This document shows, one piece after another, positions 1 through 5,852 of a stretch of DNA of 8,119 nt. Origin of the DNA: JAWWBG01 sp033721095. GTDB taxonomy: Bacteria; Actinomycetota; Nitriliruptoria; Nitriliruptorales; Nitriliruptoraceae. The stretch spans positions 1 to 8,119 of the forward strand of contig JAWWBG010000117.1 of assembly GCA_033721095.1 (NCBI GenBank), given 5' to 3'. Position numbers and translations under genes: made by a program. The notes beneath the pieces were generated by a model. The model was not told the origin of the DNA. It searched no databases and saw only the letters and a program-made list of their open reading frames with translations. Numbering within the stretch: the stretch's first letter is position 1; every line of letters starts with the position of its first letter.

Positions 1-75
1 CTGACCGACAAGGGGCTGGACGCCTTCCTGGCGGACTGGAAGTCCTACCAGGAGGCCATCAAGACTTCGGGCTGA
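1..75 (+). CDS. 3' end of an unidentified upstream gene
   Basis: An open frame enters at base 1 and stops at TGA 73-75, giving the last 24 residues of a protein (starting LTDKGLDAF, ending AIKTSG). Nearly every codon ends in G or C, which matches the coding style of the genes that follow, so I take it as real coding sequence. The visible piece is charged and probably helical and carries no motif I can name. Threonine-biosynthesis genes (hom, thrC, thrB) commonly lie just upstream of rho in actinomycetes, which makes them candidates by position only. I do not recognise this tail as any of them. Confidence 0.6.
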   Translation: MTDKGLDAFLADWKSYQEAIKTSG

Positions 76-125
76 TCGCCAACCGGATCGCCCGACACGA
101 CCTGGCACGCGACTGCGTGTCCCGG

Positions 126-141
126 GGCTGCCCCGGCAGCC
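126..141 (+). promoter_or_regulatory. short GC hairpin in the rho leader
   Basis: GGCTGCC (126-132) is followed by a two-base spacer and its exact reverse complement GGCAGCC (135-141). In practice this would fold as a 6-bp stem with a four-base loop. It lies 6 nt before the first possible rho ATG (148) and 18 nt before the preferred one (160). There is no T-run after it, so it is not a standard intrinsic terminator. It could affect rho leader structure or be chance in GC-rich DNA. Confidence 0.35.
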
Positions 142-142
142 G

Positions 143-164
143 AATCAATGGAGCAATCAATGGA
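143..164 (+). repeat. duplicated rho start region with embedded ribosome binding site
   Basis: The 10-mer AATCAATGGA occurs at 143-152 and again at 155-164, a 12-base period. Each copy holds an in-frame ATG (148 and 160). The first copy also supplies GGAG (150-153), 6 nt before ATG 160, which is a good Shine-Dalgarno arrangement. ATG 148 has no purine-rich motif in front of it, only the hairpin at 126-141. This decides the rho start in favour of 160. Confidence 0.6.
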
Positions 165-1857
165 CCGATCAGGTCTGGAAGGCAAGGCGCTCGCAGAGCT
201 GCGGGAGATCGCCGGTGCCATGGAACTGCGGGGTTACCAGCGGATGCGCAAGGCAGACCTGGTCGACCTCATCATCTCGGAGGGCAACGGATCGGCGCCC
301 TCGACCTCGAATGGCGACAAGAGTGGCGCCGCGACGTCCGATGCCGGATCCGACGACAAGACCGACAAGTCAGCGGCCTCCGACGACGCGACGCCGAAGG
401 CGGACGAAACGTCCGAGGGGAGCAAGAAGGCCGAGGACGCCGCCGACGCCGACGCGACCAAGGCGAAGGCGTCCGAGGACAAGTCCGAGTCCGACGGCGG
501 GTCGACCAACGACGGCGAGCGCACGCGTGAACGCAACCGCCAGCGCAGCCGTGAGGACGATTCGGGCGACCGCGACCACGGCGACCGCAACGACAACGAT
601 GGCAACCAGGGCCAGGGCCAGGGTCGGCGGCGCCGCAACCGCAACCGCAAGAACCGCGGCGGCGGAGGCGGCGGTCAGGGCCAGGGTCAGGGCCAGCAGG
701 GCGGTGGCCAGCAGCACGAGAACCTCGACGATGCCGAGGTGCGCGAGGGCATTCTCGACCTGCTGCCCGAGGGCTATGGCTTCCTCCGCGTCACTGGCTA
801 CCTGACCGGCGACAAGGACGTGTACGTCAGCCAGTCGTTCGTCAGGCGCCACAACCTGCGTCGCGGCGACCGACTTGCGGGTCCCATCCGAGCCCATCGC
901 AACAACGACAAGTTCCCGGCGCTCGGCCGTGTCGACACCATCGAGGGCGAGCCCGTCAAGGACAACCGGGGCAAGCGCGCCGACTTCAAGGACATGACGC
1001 CGCTGTTCCCCGAGGAGCGGCTGCGCCTCGAGATCGAGGGTGAGAGCCCGATCTCCATGCGGATCGTTGACATGATGGCCCCGATCGGCAAGGGCCAGCG
1101 CGGCCTGATCGTGTCACCCCCGAAGGCGGGCAAGACCACGATCCTCAAGCAGCTTGCGCATGCCATCGAGACGAACAACCCCGAGGTCCACCTCATGGTC
1201 GCCCTCGTCGACGAGCGCCCCGAAGAGGTCACCGACTTCGAGCGCTCCATGACGCGCGGCGAGGTGATCGCCTCGACCTTCGACCGGCCGGCCGACGACC
1301 ACACCCAGGTCGCCGAGCTCACCAGCGAGCGGGCCAAGCGACTCGTCGAGCAGGGTCGGGACGTCGTCATCCTCCTCGATTCGATCACGCGCCTGGGACG
1401 CGCCTACAACCTGGCCGCCCCCGCCAGCGGTCGAATCCTTTCCGGTGGTATCGACTCGGCCGCGCTGTACCCGCCCAAGCGGTTCTTCGGCGCCGCCCGC
1501 AACATCGAGGGTGGCGGCTCCCTCACCATCATCGCGACGGCCCTCATCGAGACGGGCTCGAAGATGGACGAGGTGATCTTCGAGGAGTTCAAGGGCACCG
1601 GCAACATGGAGCTGCGCCTCGACCGCAAGATGGAGCAGAAGCGGATCTTCCCGGCGATCGACATCCAGGCCTCGGGCACGCGTCGGGAGGAGCTGCTGCT
1701 GGACCCCAACGAGCTCGAGACGATCTGGAAGCTCCGGCGCCTGTTTTCGACGATGGAGTCCGGTGCCGCGCTCGAGCTGCTCATCGACAAGCTGCGCGCG
1801 ACCAAGTCCAACAGCCAGTTCCTGGCGGCCATCGCCAAGTCGAACCTGGGTGCCTGA
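160..1857 (+). CDS. rho: transcription termination factor Rho
   Basis: ATP-dependent hexameric RNA translocase that ends transcription, 565 residues from ATG 160. That start has GGAG 6 nt upstream; ATG 148 would add four residues. Domains in order are: a Rho N-terminal helical domain at about residues 3-42 (LEGKALAELREIA...KADLVDLI); a disordered insert at about 43-186, first Asp/Ser/Lys-rich, then Arg-rich and Gly/Gln-rich; the cold-shock-like RNA-binding fold at about 190-262 (GYGFLR at 205-210); and the RecA-like motor. In the motor, Walker A is SPPKAGKT (319-326, with K325 and T326), the VDERPEEV stretch carries the probable catalytic E352, and Walker B is DVVILLDSITR (401-411). The Q-loop and R-loop segment (SGGIDSAALYPPKRFFGAAR, then GTGNMELRLDRK) is intact. 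The protein is longer than the 419-residue E. coli Rho because of the insert, as is usual in actinomycetes. The final 8 nt overlap the next gene. Confidence 0.98.
   Translation: MDRSGLEGKALAELREIAGAMELRGYQRMRKADLVDLIISEGNGSAPSTSNGDKSGAATSDAGSDDKTDKSAASDDATPKADETSEGSKKAEDAADADATKAKASEDKSESDGGSTNDGERTRERNRQRSREDDSGDRDHGDRNDNDGNQGQGQGRRRRNRNRKNRGGGGGGQGQGQGQQGGGQQHENLDDAEVREGILDLLPEGYGFLRVTGYLTGDKDVYVSQSFVRRHNLRRGDRLAGPIRAHRNNDKFPALGRVDTIEGEPVKDNRGKRADFKDMTPLFPEERLRLEIEGESPISMRIVDMMAPIGKGQRGLIVSPPKAGKTTILKQLAHAIETNNPEVHLMVALVDERPEEVTDFERSMTRGEVIASTFDRPADDHTQVAELTSERAKRLVEQGRDVVILLDSITRLGRAYNLAAPASGRILSGGIDSAALYPPKRFFGAARNIEGGGSLTIIATALIETGSKMDEVIFEEFKGTGNMELRLDRKMEQKRIFPAIDIQASGTRREELLLDPNELETIWKLRRLFSTMESGAALELLIDKLRATKSNSQFLAAIAKSNLGA
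601..717 (+). repeat. low-complexity Gly/Gln and Arg/Asn repeat within rho
   Basis: Repeated CAG-GGC/GGT codons give GQGQGQG at residues 149-155, then an RRRRNRNRKNR block (156-166), six glycines (167-172), and a second GQ-rich run to about residue 185. At the DNA level it is an impure (GGCCAG)n repeat with GGC runs. It is still in frame and lies in the disordered Rho insert, so it is a protein low-complexity region and not a mobile or regulatory repeat. Its length may vary between strains by slippage. Confidence 0.75.
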
Positions 1858-2644
1858 GCCGACATCGGCCGAGCTGGCGGCCAAGCGCGACGAGGTCGTG
1901 CATGGCCACCTCGACACCTATGCCTCGACCCTTGCCGTCCTTTCGGAGATCCCGGTCGACGACTGGGAGCGGCCGACGGGCTGTCCCGGCTGGTCGGTGC
2001 GCTCCGTGATCAGTCACATGATCGGGATCGAGCGCTTCATGCTCGGCGACCCCTTTCCGGAGCTGCGCCTCGACCCTGTCCCTGATCACGTCACGACCGA
2101 GTTCGGGGCCTTCACGGAGGTGGACGTCGCCGTCCGCGCCGACCACGACCCCGACAGGCTCCTGGCGGAAGCCACCGAGGTGTTCGCACGACGCCGCGAA
2201 GCGGTCGAGGCCCTGTCGCCCGAGGACATGGGCACCGTGATCCGGGGCGCCTTCGGCGAGGGTGCGGCCATCAAGGTCCTGGGCACGCGCCTGTTCGACC
2301 TCTGGGCGCACGAGCAGGACATCCGGCGGGCGGTGGGGCGACCGGGTCACCTCCAGGGGCCGGCTGCTGACCTGTTCTGGAAGCGCGCGACGCGGGGTCT
2401 CCAACGCGGGCTGGCGGGACGGGTCGACGGGCTCGGAGAAGTCTCGATCGCGATCGGCCAGCCCGAGGAGCGAGCCATCTCGTTCACCGTCGGAGAGGGC
2501 ACGACCGTGGGCCTCGCAACGGACTTGTCGAACTTCGTTGCGCTCACCTGTGGGCGCGACGACGCCCAATCCGGTGCCGTCGGGATCGAGGGGGACCCGG
2601 ATCTGGGTGCCCGCGTGCTTGCGTCGATGGCGATCACGCCGTAG
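1850..2644 (+). CDS. maleylpyruvate isomerase family mycothiol-dependent protein
   Basis: Probable member of the actinomycete DinB-like family related to mycothiol-dependent maleylpyruvate isomerase; the substrate is unknown. GTG 1850 gives 264 residues and overlaps the rho stop by 8 nt. An upstream start at 1763 would read far into rho and is unlikely, and GTG 1898 is a shorter alternative. The N-terminal domain shows CPGWSVRSVISHM (45-57), with H56 as the expected metal ligand, and the family signature FDLWAHEQDIRRAVGRP (149-165), with H154 as a second ligand. The position four residues before H154, a metal-binding Glu in the characterised enzyme as I recall, is Asp (D150). The C-terminal part (about 185-264) resembles the sterol-carrier-like domain of this family, ending near GAVGIEGDPDLGARVLASM. 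No signal peptide or membrane segment is seen, so it is likely cytosolic. Placement behind rho suggests co-transcription but not a shared function. Confidence 0.82.
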   Translation: MPEPTSAELAAKRDEVVHGHLDTYASTLAVLSEIPVDDWERPTGCPGWSVRSVISHMIGIERFMLGDPFPELRLDPVPDHVTTEFGAFTEVDVAVRADHDPDRLLAEATEVFARRREAVEALSPEDMGTVIRGAFGEGAAIKVLGTRLFDLWAHEQDIRRAVGRPGHLQGPAADLFWKRATRGLQRGLAGRVDGLGEVSIAIGQPEERAISFTVGEGTTVGLATDLSNFVALTCGRDDAQSGAVGIEGDPDLGARVLASMAITP

Positions 2645-2707
2645 TCGCGACGCCGACGACGTCGGTACCCTCTTGGCCAGCTTCCACGACTTTCCCCGGA
2701 TCCCATC

Positions 2708-2914
2708 ATGCGACCCGACATCCATCCCGACTACGTCGAGTCGACCGTCACGTGCTCCTGTGGCAACACGTTCGTGACCCGATCGACCAAGGCCGACATG
2801 CACATCGAGCTGTGCAACGAGTGCCACCCGTTCTACACGGGACGCCAGAAGCTGGTCGACACCGGTGGCCGCGTCGATCGCTTCAAGCGTCGCCTGGAGA
2901 AGGCGAACAAGTAG
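2708..2914 (+). CDS. rpmE: 50S ribosomal protein L31, zinc-binding type
   Basis: 68-residue ribosomal protein L31, which sits on the large subunit and helps bridge the subunits. It opens MRPDIHPDYVESTVTCSCGN and continues through LCNECHPFYTGRQKLVDTGG to a basic tail (VDRFKRRLEKANK), all typical of L31. The four zinc-ligand cysteines are present: C16 and C18 in CSC, and C36 and C39 in CNEC. It is therefore the zinc-containing (C+) form and not the zinc-free paralogue made under zinc starvation. ATG 2708 has only a weak purine signal (GGA at 2698-2700). A 63-nt gap separates it from the gene before, the largest gap after the rho leader, and could hold a promoter, but I see no convincing -10/-35 pair. 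Confidence 0.97.
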   Translation: MRPDIHPDYVESTVTCSCGNTFVTRSTKADMHIELCNECHPFYTGRQKLVDTGGRVDRFKRRLEKANK

Positions 2915-2953
2915 CTGCCCCGGCGTCCCTGGCTTCCGGCGCGAAGGGGCTCC

Positions 2954-3961
2954 GTGGCTGACGAATCGCTCCACCCCGAGGTTGCTCCCCACTACTACGG
3001 CGGGCAGGCCGTGGTCGAGGGCGTCATGATGCGCGGCAAGCGCACCTGGGCCGTTGCCGTCCGCAAGCCCGACGGCGCCATCCACCGCGAAGTCCACGAC
3101 TGCTCCGACCTTCCCGAGCGTCGTCCGTGGCTGGGCAAGCCCATGGTGCGCGGCGTGTGGGCGCTGGTCGACTCGCTGTCGATCGGGATGCGTGCGCTGG
3201 GCATCGCAGCCGATCATGCCTTCGAGGAGCTCGCCGACGAGGACGGCGGGTCTGGCGGCGGCGTCAGCATGGGGCTGTCGATGCTCCTCGCCCTGGTCCT
3301 GTTCGTCGGACTGTTCATCGTCCTGCCCTCGGTCGGCACCAAGTTCTTCGACGGGTTGCTGCTGTCGGATCGACTCGGGGACGGTGCGGCGTTCCACCTG
3401 ATCGAGTCCGCGGTCCGCATCGTGATCTTCCTCGCCTACCTCGGCTCGTTGTCGCTGGTCGCCGACATCCGTCGCGTGTTCGAGTACCACGGCGCCGAGC
3501 ACAAGACCATCGCGGCATGGGAGCACGGCGAGGACCTCACTCCCGAGGCCGTCGACCGCTACTCGACCATCCACGTGCGCTGCGGGACCAACTTCCTGAT
3601 CCTCGTGATGCTCCTGGCCGTCGTCGTCTACACGGTGGCCGGTGTCCTCGTGCCGCCGCCGGAGGATCCGGGGCTGCCGGTCGCGATCCTGTATCACGTC
3701 GGCTTGCGGATCGTGCTGCTTCCCGTCGTGGCCGGCCTTGCCTACGAAGGTCTCCGACTCGGCGCAGCGAGGGGCGGCAACCCGGTCGTCGATGCCCTGA
3801 TGGCACCCGGCCTCTGGCTCCAGAAGATCACAACGCGGCCACCGGACGTCGACCAGATCGAGGTGGCCATCCGTGCCTTCGAGGCGGTCGTGCCCGACGA
3901 GGTCATCGCCGGGCGGGTCTCGCCGGACCTGGGCAGCCCGGTCGTCGGCCCCGCAGCCTGA
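2954..3961 (+). CDS. DUF1385 / YqhQ-like integral membrane protein
   Basis: 335-residue membrane protein of the DUF1385 (YqhQ, COG3872) family, whose biochemical role is not established; it has been described as a predicted metal-dependent enzyme. GTG 2954 follows AAGGGG (2944-2949). The N-terminal family motif YGGQAVVEGVMMRG is at about residues 15-28. Hydrophobic segments lie near residues 105-126, 156-173, 214-233 and 243-264. Between the second and third is the conserved soluble motif FEYHGAEHKTI (about 176-186) and then HVRCGTNF with C210; the His, Glu and Cys residues are the natural candidates for a metal or active site. The C-terminal LQKITTRPPD stretch matches the usual family ending. 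Its TGA shares one base with the prfA ATG (TGATG), so the two genes are probably translationally coupled. The order rpmE - DUF1385 - prfA suggests a link to ribosome or envelope function but does not prove one. Confidence 0.93.
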   Translation: MADESLHPEVAPHYYGGQAVVEGVMMRGKRTWAVAVRKPDGAIHREVHDCSDLPERRPWLGKPMVRGVWALVDSLSIGMRALGIAADHAFEELADEDGGSGGGVSMGLSMLLALVLFVGLFIVLPSVGTKFFDGLLLSDRLGDGAAFHLIESAVRIVIFLAYLGSLSLVADIRRVFEYHGAEHKTIAAWEHGEDLTPEAVDRYSTIHVRCGTNFLILVMLLAVVVYTVAGVLVPPPEDPGLPVAILYHVGLRIVLLPVVAGLAYEGLRLGAARGGNPVVDALMAPGLWLQKITTRPPDVDQIEVAIRAFEAVVPDEVIAGRVSPDLGSPVVGPAA

Positions 3962-5022
3962 TGCGAGACCGGCTGCGGGCGATCGCGGAGCGGTTCGACC
4001 AGGTCGAACGACTCCTGTCCGATCCCGCCCACGCCGACCAGGTTGCGGACCTCTCGCGTGAGCACGGCCAGCTCGCCGAAACCGTCCGGCTCTGGCGGGA
4101 GCTCGAGTCCGTCGAGGCCGACCTTGCCGCCGCGGGCGAGATGCTCGAAACGGCGTCCGGCGGCGACAGGGAGCTGTTGGACGCCGAACGTGAGGAGCTG
4201 ACGACACGTCAGGAATCGCTGGTCGAACAACTCCAGGTGCTGCTGCTGCCGCAGGATCCCAACGAGGACCGGGACGTCATCGTCGAGATCCGGGCCGGCG
4301 CCGGTGGGGACGAGGCGGGCCTGTTTGCCGGCGAGCTGCGCGACATGTACCTGCGCTGGGCCGGCAATCGCGGATGGCGGACCGACGTGCTCACCGAGTC
4401 CGCGCAGGGCATCGGGGGCGTCAAGGAGGTCTCCTTCGAGGTGGTCGGCAACGGCGTCTGGGCGGCGTTCAAGCACGAGTCCGGTGTCCACCGGGTGCAG
4501 CGCGTGCCGGTGACCGAATCGCAGGGGCGCATCCACACCTCGACCGCATCCGTGGCCGTGCTCCCGGTCGCCGAGGAGGTTGATGTCGAGGTCGATCCCA
4601 GCGATCTGCGCATCGACGTCTTCCGGTCGAGCGGACCCGGCGGGCAGTCGGTGAACACGACGGATTCCGCGGTCCGCATCACCCATGAGCCCACGGGCAT
4701 CGTCGTGTCCTGCCAGGACGAGAAGTCCCAGCACCAGAACCGCGACAAGGCGATGCGGATCCTGCGGGCCCGTCTGCTCGAGGTCGAACAGGAGCGGCAG
4801 GCGCGCGAGCGCTCGGACGCCCGTCGCATCCAGATCGGCACGGGCGATCGCTCGGAGAAGATCCGCACCTACAACTTTCCGCAGGGACGGGTGACCGACC
4901 ATCGCATCGGGTTCACGTCGCACAACATCGCGGGCATCCTTGCCGGCGACCTCGCCGAGCTTGTCGAAGCGCTCACCGAGGCCGACACTCGCGCGCGGAT
5001 GGAGGCGGCCGATGAGGACTGA
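3961..5022 (+). CDS. prfA: peptide chain release factor 1 (RF1)
   Basis: 353-residue class I release factor that reads UAA and UAG and triggers peptide release at the ribosomal peptidyl-transferase centre. ATG 3961 sits in a TGATG overlap with the preceding stop, and the length fits the family (about 355-360). The N-terminal part (1-100) is helical, and the central PCRF-type domain starts near VIVEIRAGAGGDEAGLFAGE. The codon-recognition tripeptide is P183-V184-T185 in RVPVTESQGRIHTS; P-x-T identifies RF1, whereas RF2 has SPF. The catalytic GGQ is at 227-229 in SSGPGGQSVNTTDSAVRITH. Q229 is the expected methylation target of PrmC, encoded next. The C-terminal part (RTYNFPQGRVTDHRIGF) is complete. 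Its last 11 nt overlap prmC. Confidence 0.98.
   Translation: MRDRLRAIAERFDQVERLLSDPAHADQVADLSREHGQLAETVRLWRELESVEADLAAAGEMLETASGGDRELLDAEREELTTRQESLVEQLQVLLLPQDPNEDRDVIVEIRAGAGGDEAGLFAGELRDMYLRWAGNRGWRTDVLTESAQGIGGVKEVSFEVVGNGVWAAFKHESGVHRVQRVPVTESQGRIHTSTASVAVLPVAEEVDVEVDPSDLRIDVFRSSGPGGQSVNTTDSAVRITHEPTGIVVSCQDEKSQHQNRDKAMRILRARLLEVEQERQARERSDARRIQIGTGDRSEKIRTYNFPQGRVTDHRIGFTSHNIAGILAGDLAELVEALTEADTRARMEAADED
5001..5005 (+). promoter_or_regulatory. ribosome binding site of prmC
   Basis: GGAGG lies inside the prfA coding end, 6 nt before ATG 5012. It is the strongest Shine-Dalgarno match in the window and fixes the prmC start, which the damaged reading frame would otherwise leave uncertain. 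Confidence 0.75.
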
Positions 5023-5852
5023 GCTCGCGTCGCGCCACGCACAGGTCGTCGACCGCCTGCGAACGGCTGGCGTTCGGTCGCCGGAGGCAGATGCCCGTTG
5101 GTTGCTCGAGCTCGACGTGGCGGGGGGCGGGGCGGGGGCGGGGGGGTGGTGGGGGGGGGCCGGTGGGGGGGGGCGCCCCCCCGCCGCCCCCGCCCCCCCC
5201 CCCCCGCCGCGAAGCCCGCGAGCCCCTCCAGCTGTTGTTGGGTTCCTGGCCATTCCGAACTGTCGGGCTCGAGGTCCGGTCCGGCGTGTTCATCCCGCGG
5301 CCGGAGACCGAGGTCGTGGCTGGCGTGGCCATCGCTGCGGCCCGTGACGCCCAGCTCGTCGTCGACCTGTGCACGGGCGCCGGCGCGATTGCCGCGGCCG
5401 TCGCGGCCGAAACGCGTGTACCGCGCATCATTGCCACCGACGTCGACCCGGCCGCTGTCGACCTCGCGCGTCGCAACCTTCGTCCCTGGTCCGGCCGGGT
5501 CGAGGTCCGGCCGGGCGACCTGTTCGATCCGCTGGCCGACGTTGCCGGGTCGATCGACGTGCTGGTTGCCAACCCGCCCTACCTGCCCGACGAGCCCCGT
5601 GAGCCCGAGGTTGCCAACCACGACCCGGTCCACGCCCTTGTGGGCGGGCCGGACGGACACGAGATCGTCCACGGCATCCTCGACGCGGCACCGTCGCTGG
5701 TTCGGGCTGGCGGCACGGTCGTCGTCGAGATCGACGACCGCAAGGGACCCTCGGCCCTCGAACGGGCACGTGCAGCTGGCCTGGTCGACGTCGAGATCGT
5801 GCGCGACCTCACCGGTCGGGATCGCGCCGTGAGGGGGCACATCCGTGGCTGA
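5012..5852 (+). CDS. prmC: release factor glutamine methyltransferase PrmC, frame broken as given
   Basis: S-adenosylmethionine-dependent N5-glutamine methyltransferase that modifies the GGQ motif of RF1 and RF2. The N-terminus reads from ATG 5012 (MRTELASRHAQVVDRL...ADARWLLELDVA) to about 5121. The rest reads in a different frame from about 5205 (RREAREPLQLLLGSWPF) to TGA 5850-5852. The second part has IPRPETE, the SAM-binding VVDLCTGAGAIA (from 5358), the acidic IIATDVD, and the catalytic NPPY at 5571-5582, so the methyltransferase domain is complete. Between the halves lies a G-run/C-run tract. From LLE to RREAREP there are 94 nt. From memory of E. coli PrmC about 31 residues (93 nt) are expected, so removing one base restores frame and gives about 279 residues, near E. 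coli's 277. I infer an intact gene with corrupted sequence. A real inactivating mutation is less likely because PrmC loss is costly. It overlaps prfA by 11 nt and the next gene by 8 nt. Confidence 0.88.
5119..5210 (+). other. anomalous poly-G then poly-C tract, probable sequence error
   Basis: From 5119 to 5175 the + strand is almost only G, with runs of up to nine, isolated or paired C, and three T (5147, 5150, 5164). From 5176 to 5210 it is almost only C, with scattered G. No A occurs between 5117 and 5210. The halves meet in a 16-bp perfect palindrome centred between 5174 and 5175. This is unlike anything else in the window, where bases are well mixed even in GC-rich parts. The tract translates to Gly/Trp/Arg/Pro runs in place of the helical N-terminal domain of PrmC and shifts the frame. 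The change from G to C suits two opposing reads that both decayed into G calls. Confidence 0.85.
5167..5182. repeat. 16-bp perfect palindrome at the G/C switch
   Basis: GGGGGGGC (5167-5174) is followed directly by its reverse complement GCCCCCCC (5175-5182), with no loop. G-rich sequence to the left could pair more loosely with C-rich sequence to the right over about 35 bases per side. It is either a real hairpin that blocks polymerases or, as I favour, the joining point of two artefactual homopolymer read ends. Confidence 0.7.
5831..5837 (+). promoter_or_regulatory. ribosome binding site of the Sua5-family gene
   Basis: GAGGGGG lies within the end of prmC, 7 nt before GTG 5845. It supports the GTG start and the 8-nt overlap with the prmC stop. 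Confidence 0.7.

Noticed and set aside
117..530. A plus-strand frame of 137 codons overlapping the rho start.
   Set aside because: The translation is Arg/Gly-rich with no domain, and the same bases encode the recognisable Rho N-terminal domain in another frame.
1763..1849. An upstream extension of the isomerase-like gene starting at ATG 1763.
   Set aside because: It would overlap rho by 95 nt, and the extra residues are Ser/Arg/Pro-rich with no family similarity. GTG 1850 gives the expected length.
2652..2664. Small inverted repeat CCGAC-GAC-GTCGG after the isomerase-like gene, considered as a terminator.
   Set aside because: The 5-bp stem is short and there is no following T-run.
2643..2707. 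A possible -10 box TACCCT (2666-2671) for a separate rpmE promoter.
   Set aside because: No -35-like element is found at the right spacing, and TAnnnT matches are common by chance.
2917..2950. GCCCC (2917-2921) could pair with GGGGC (2946-2950) and hide the ribosome site of the DUF1385 gene.
   Set aside because: Only a 5-bp stem with a 24-base loop; this is expected often by chance in GC-rich DNA.
1781..4207. A very long open frame on the minus strand (808 codons) spanning the end of rho, the isomerase-like gene, rpmE, DUF1385 and the start of prfA.
   Set aside because: Stop codons are rare in such GC-rich DNA. The translation is Arg/Gly/Pro/Asp-rich with no recognisable domain, and five well-supported plus-strand genes cover the same bases.
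5119..5210. The G-tract as a phase-variation switch, G-quadruplex regulator or programmed frameshift site in prmC.
   Set aside because: Phase-variable tracts are usually a single short homopolymer in a surface gene. Here two opposite homopolymers replace a conserved helical domain of a housekeeping enzyme, and no slippery-site layout is seen. Artefact explains it better, though raw reads are needed.
3742..5253. A 503-codon minus-strand open frame across prfA and the G/C tract.
   Set aside because: It is the shadow of prfA. Its Gly/Pro runs come from the anomalous tract, and no family motif is visible.
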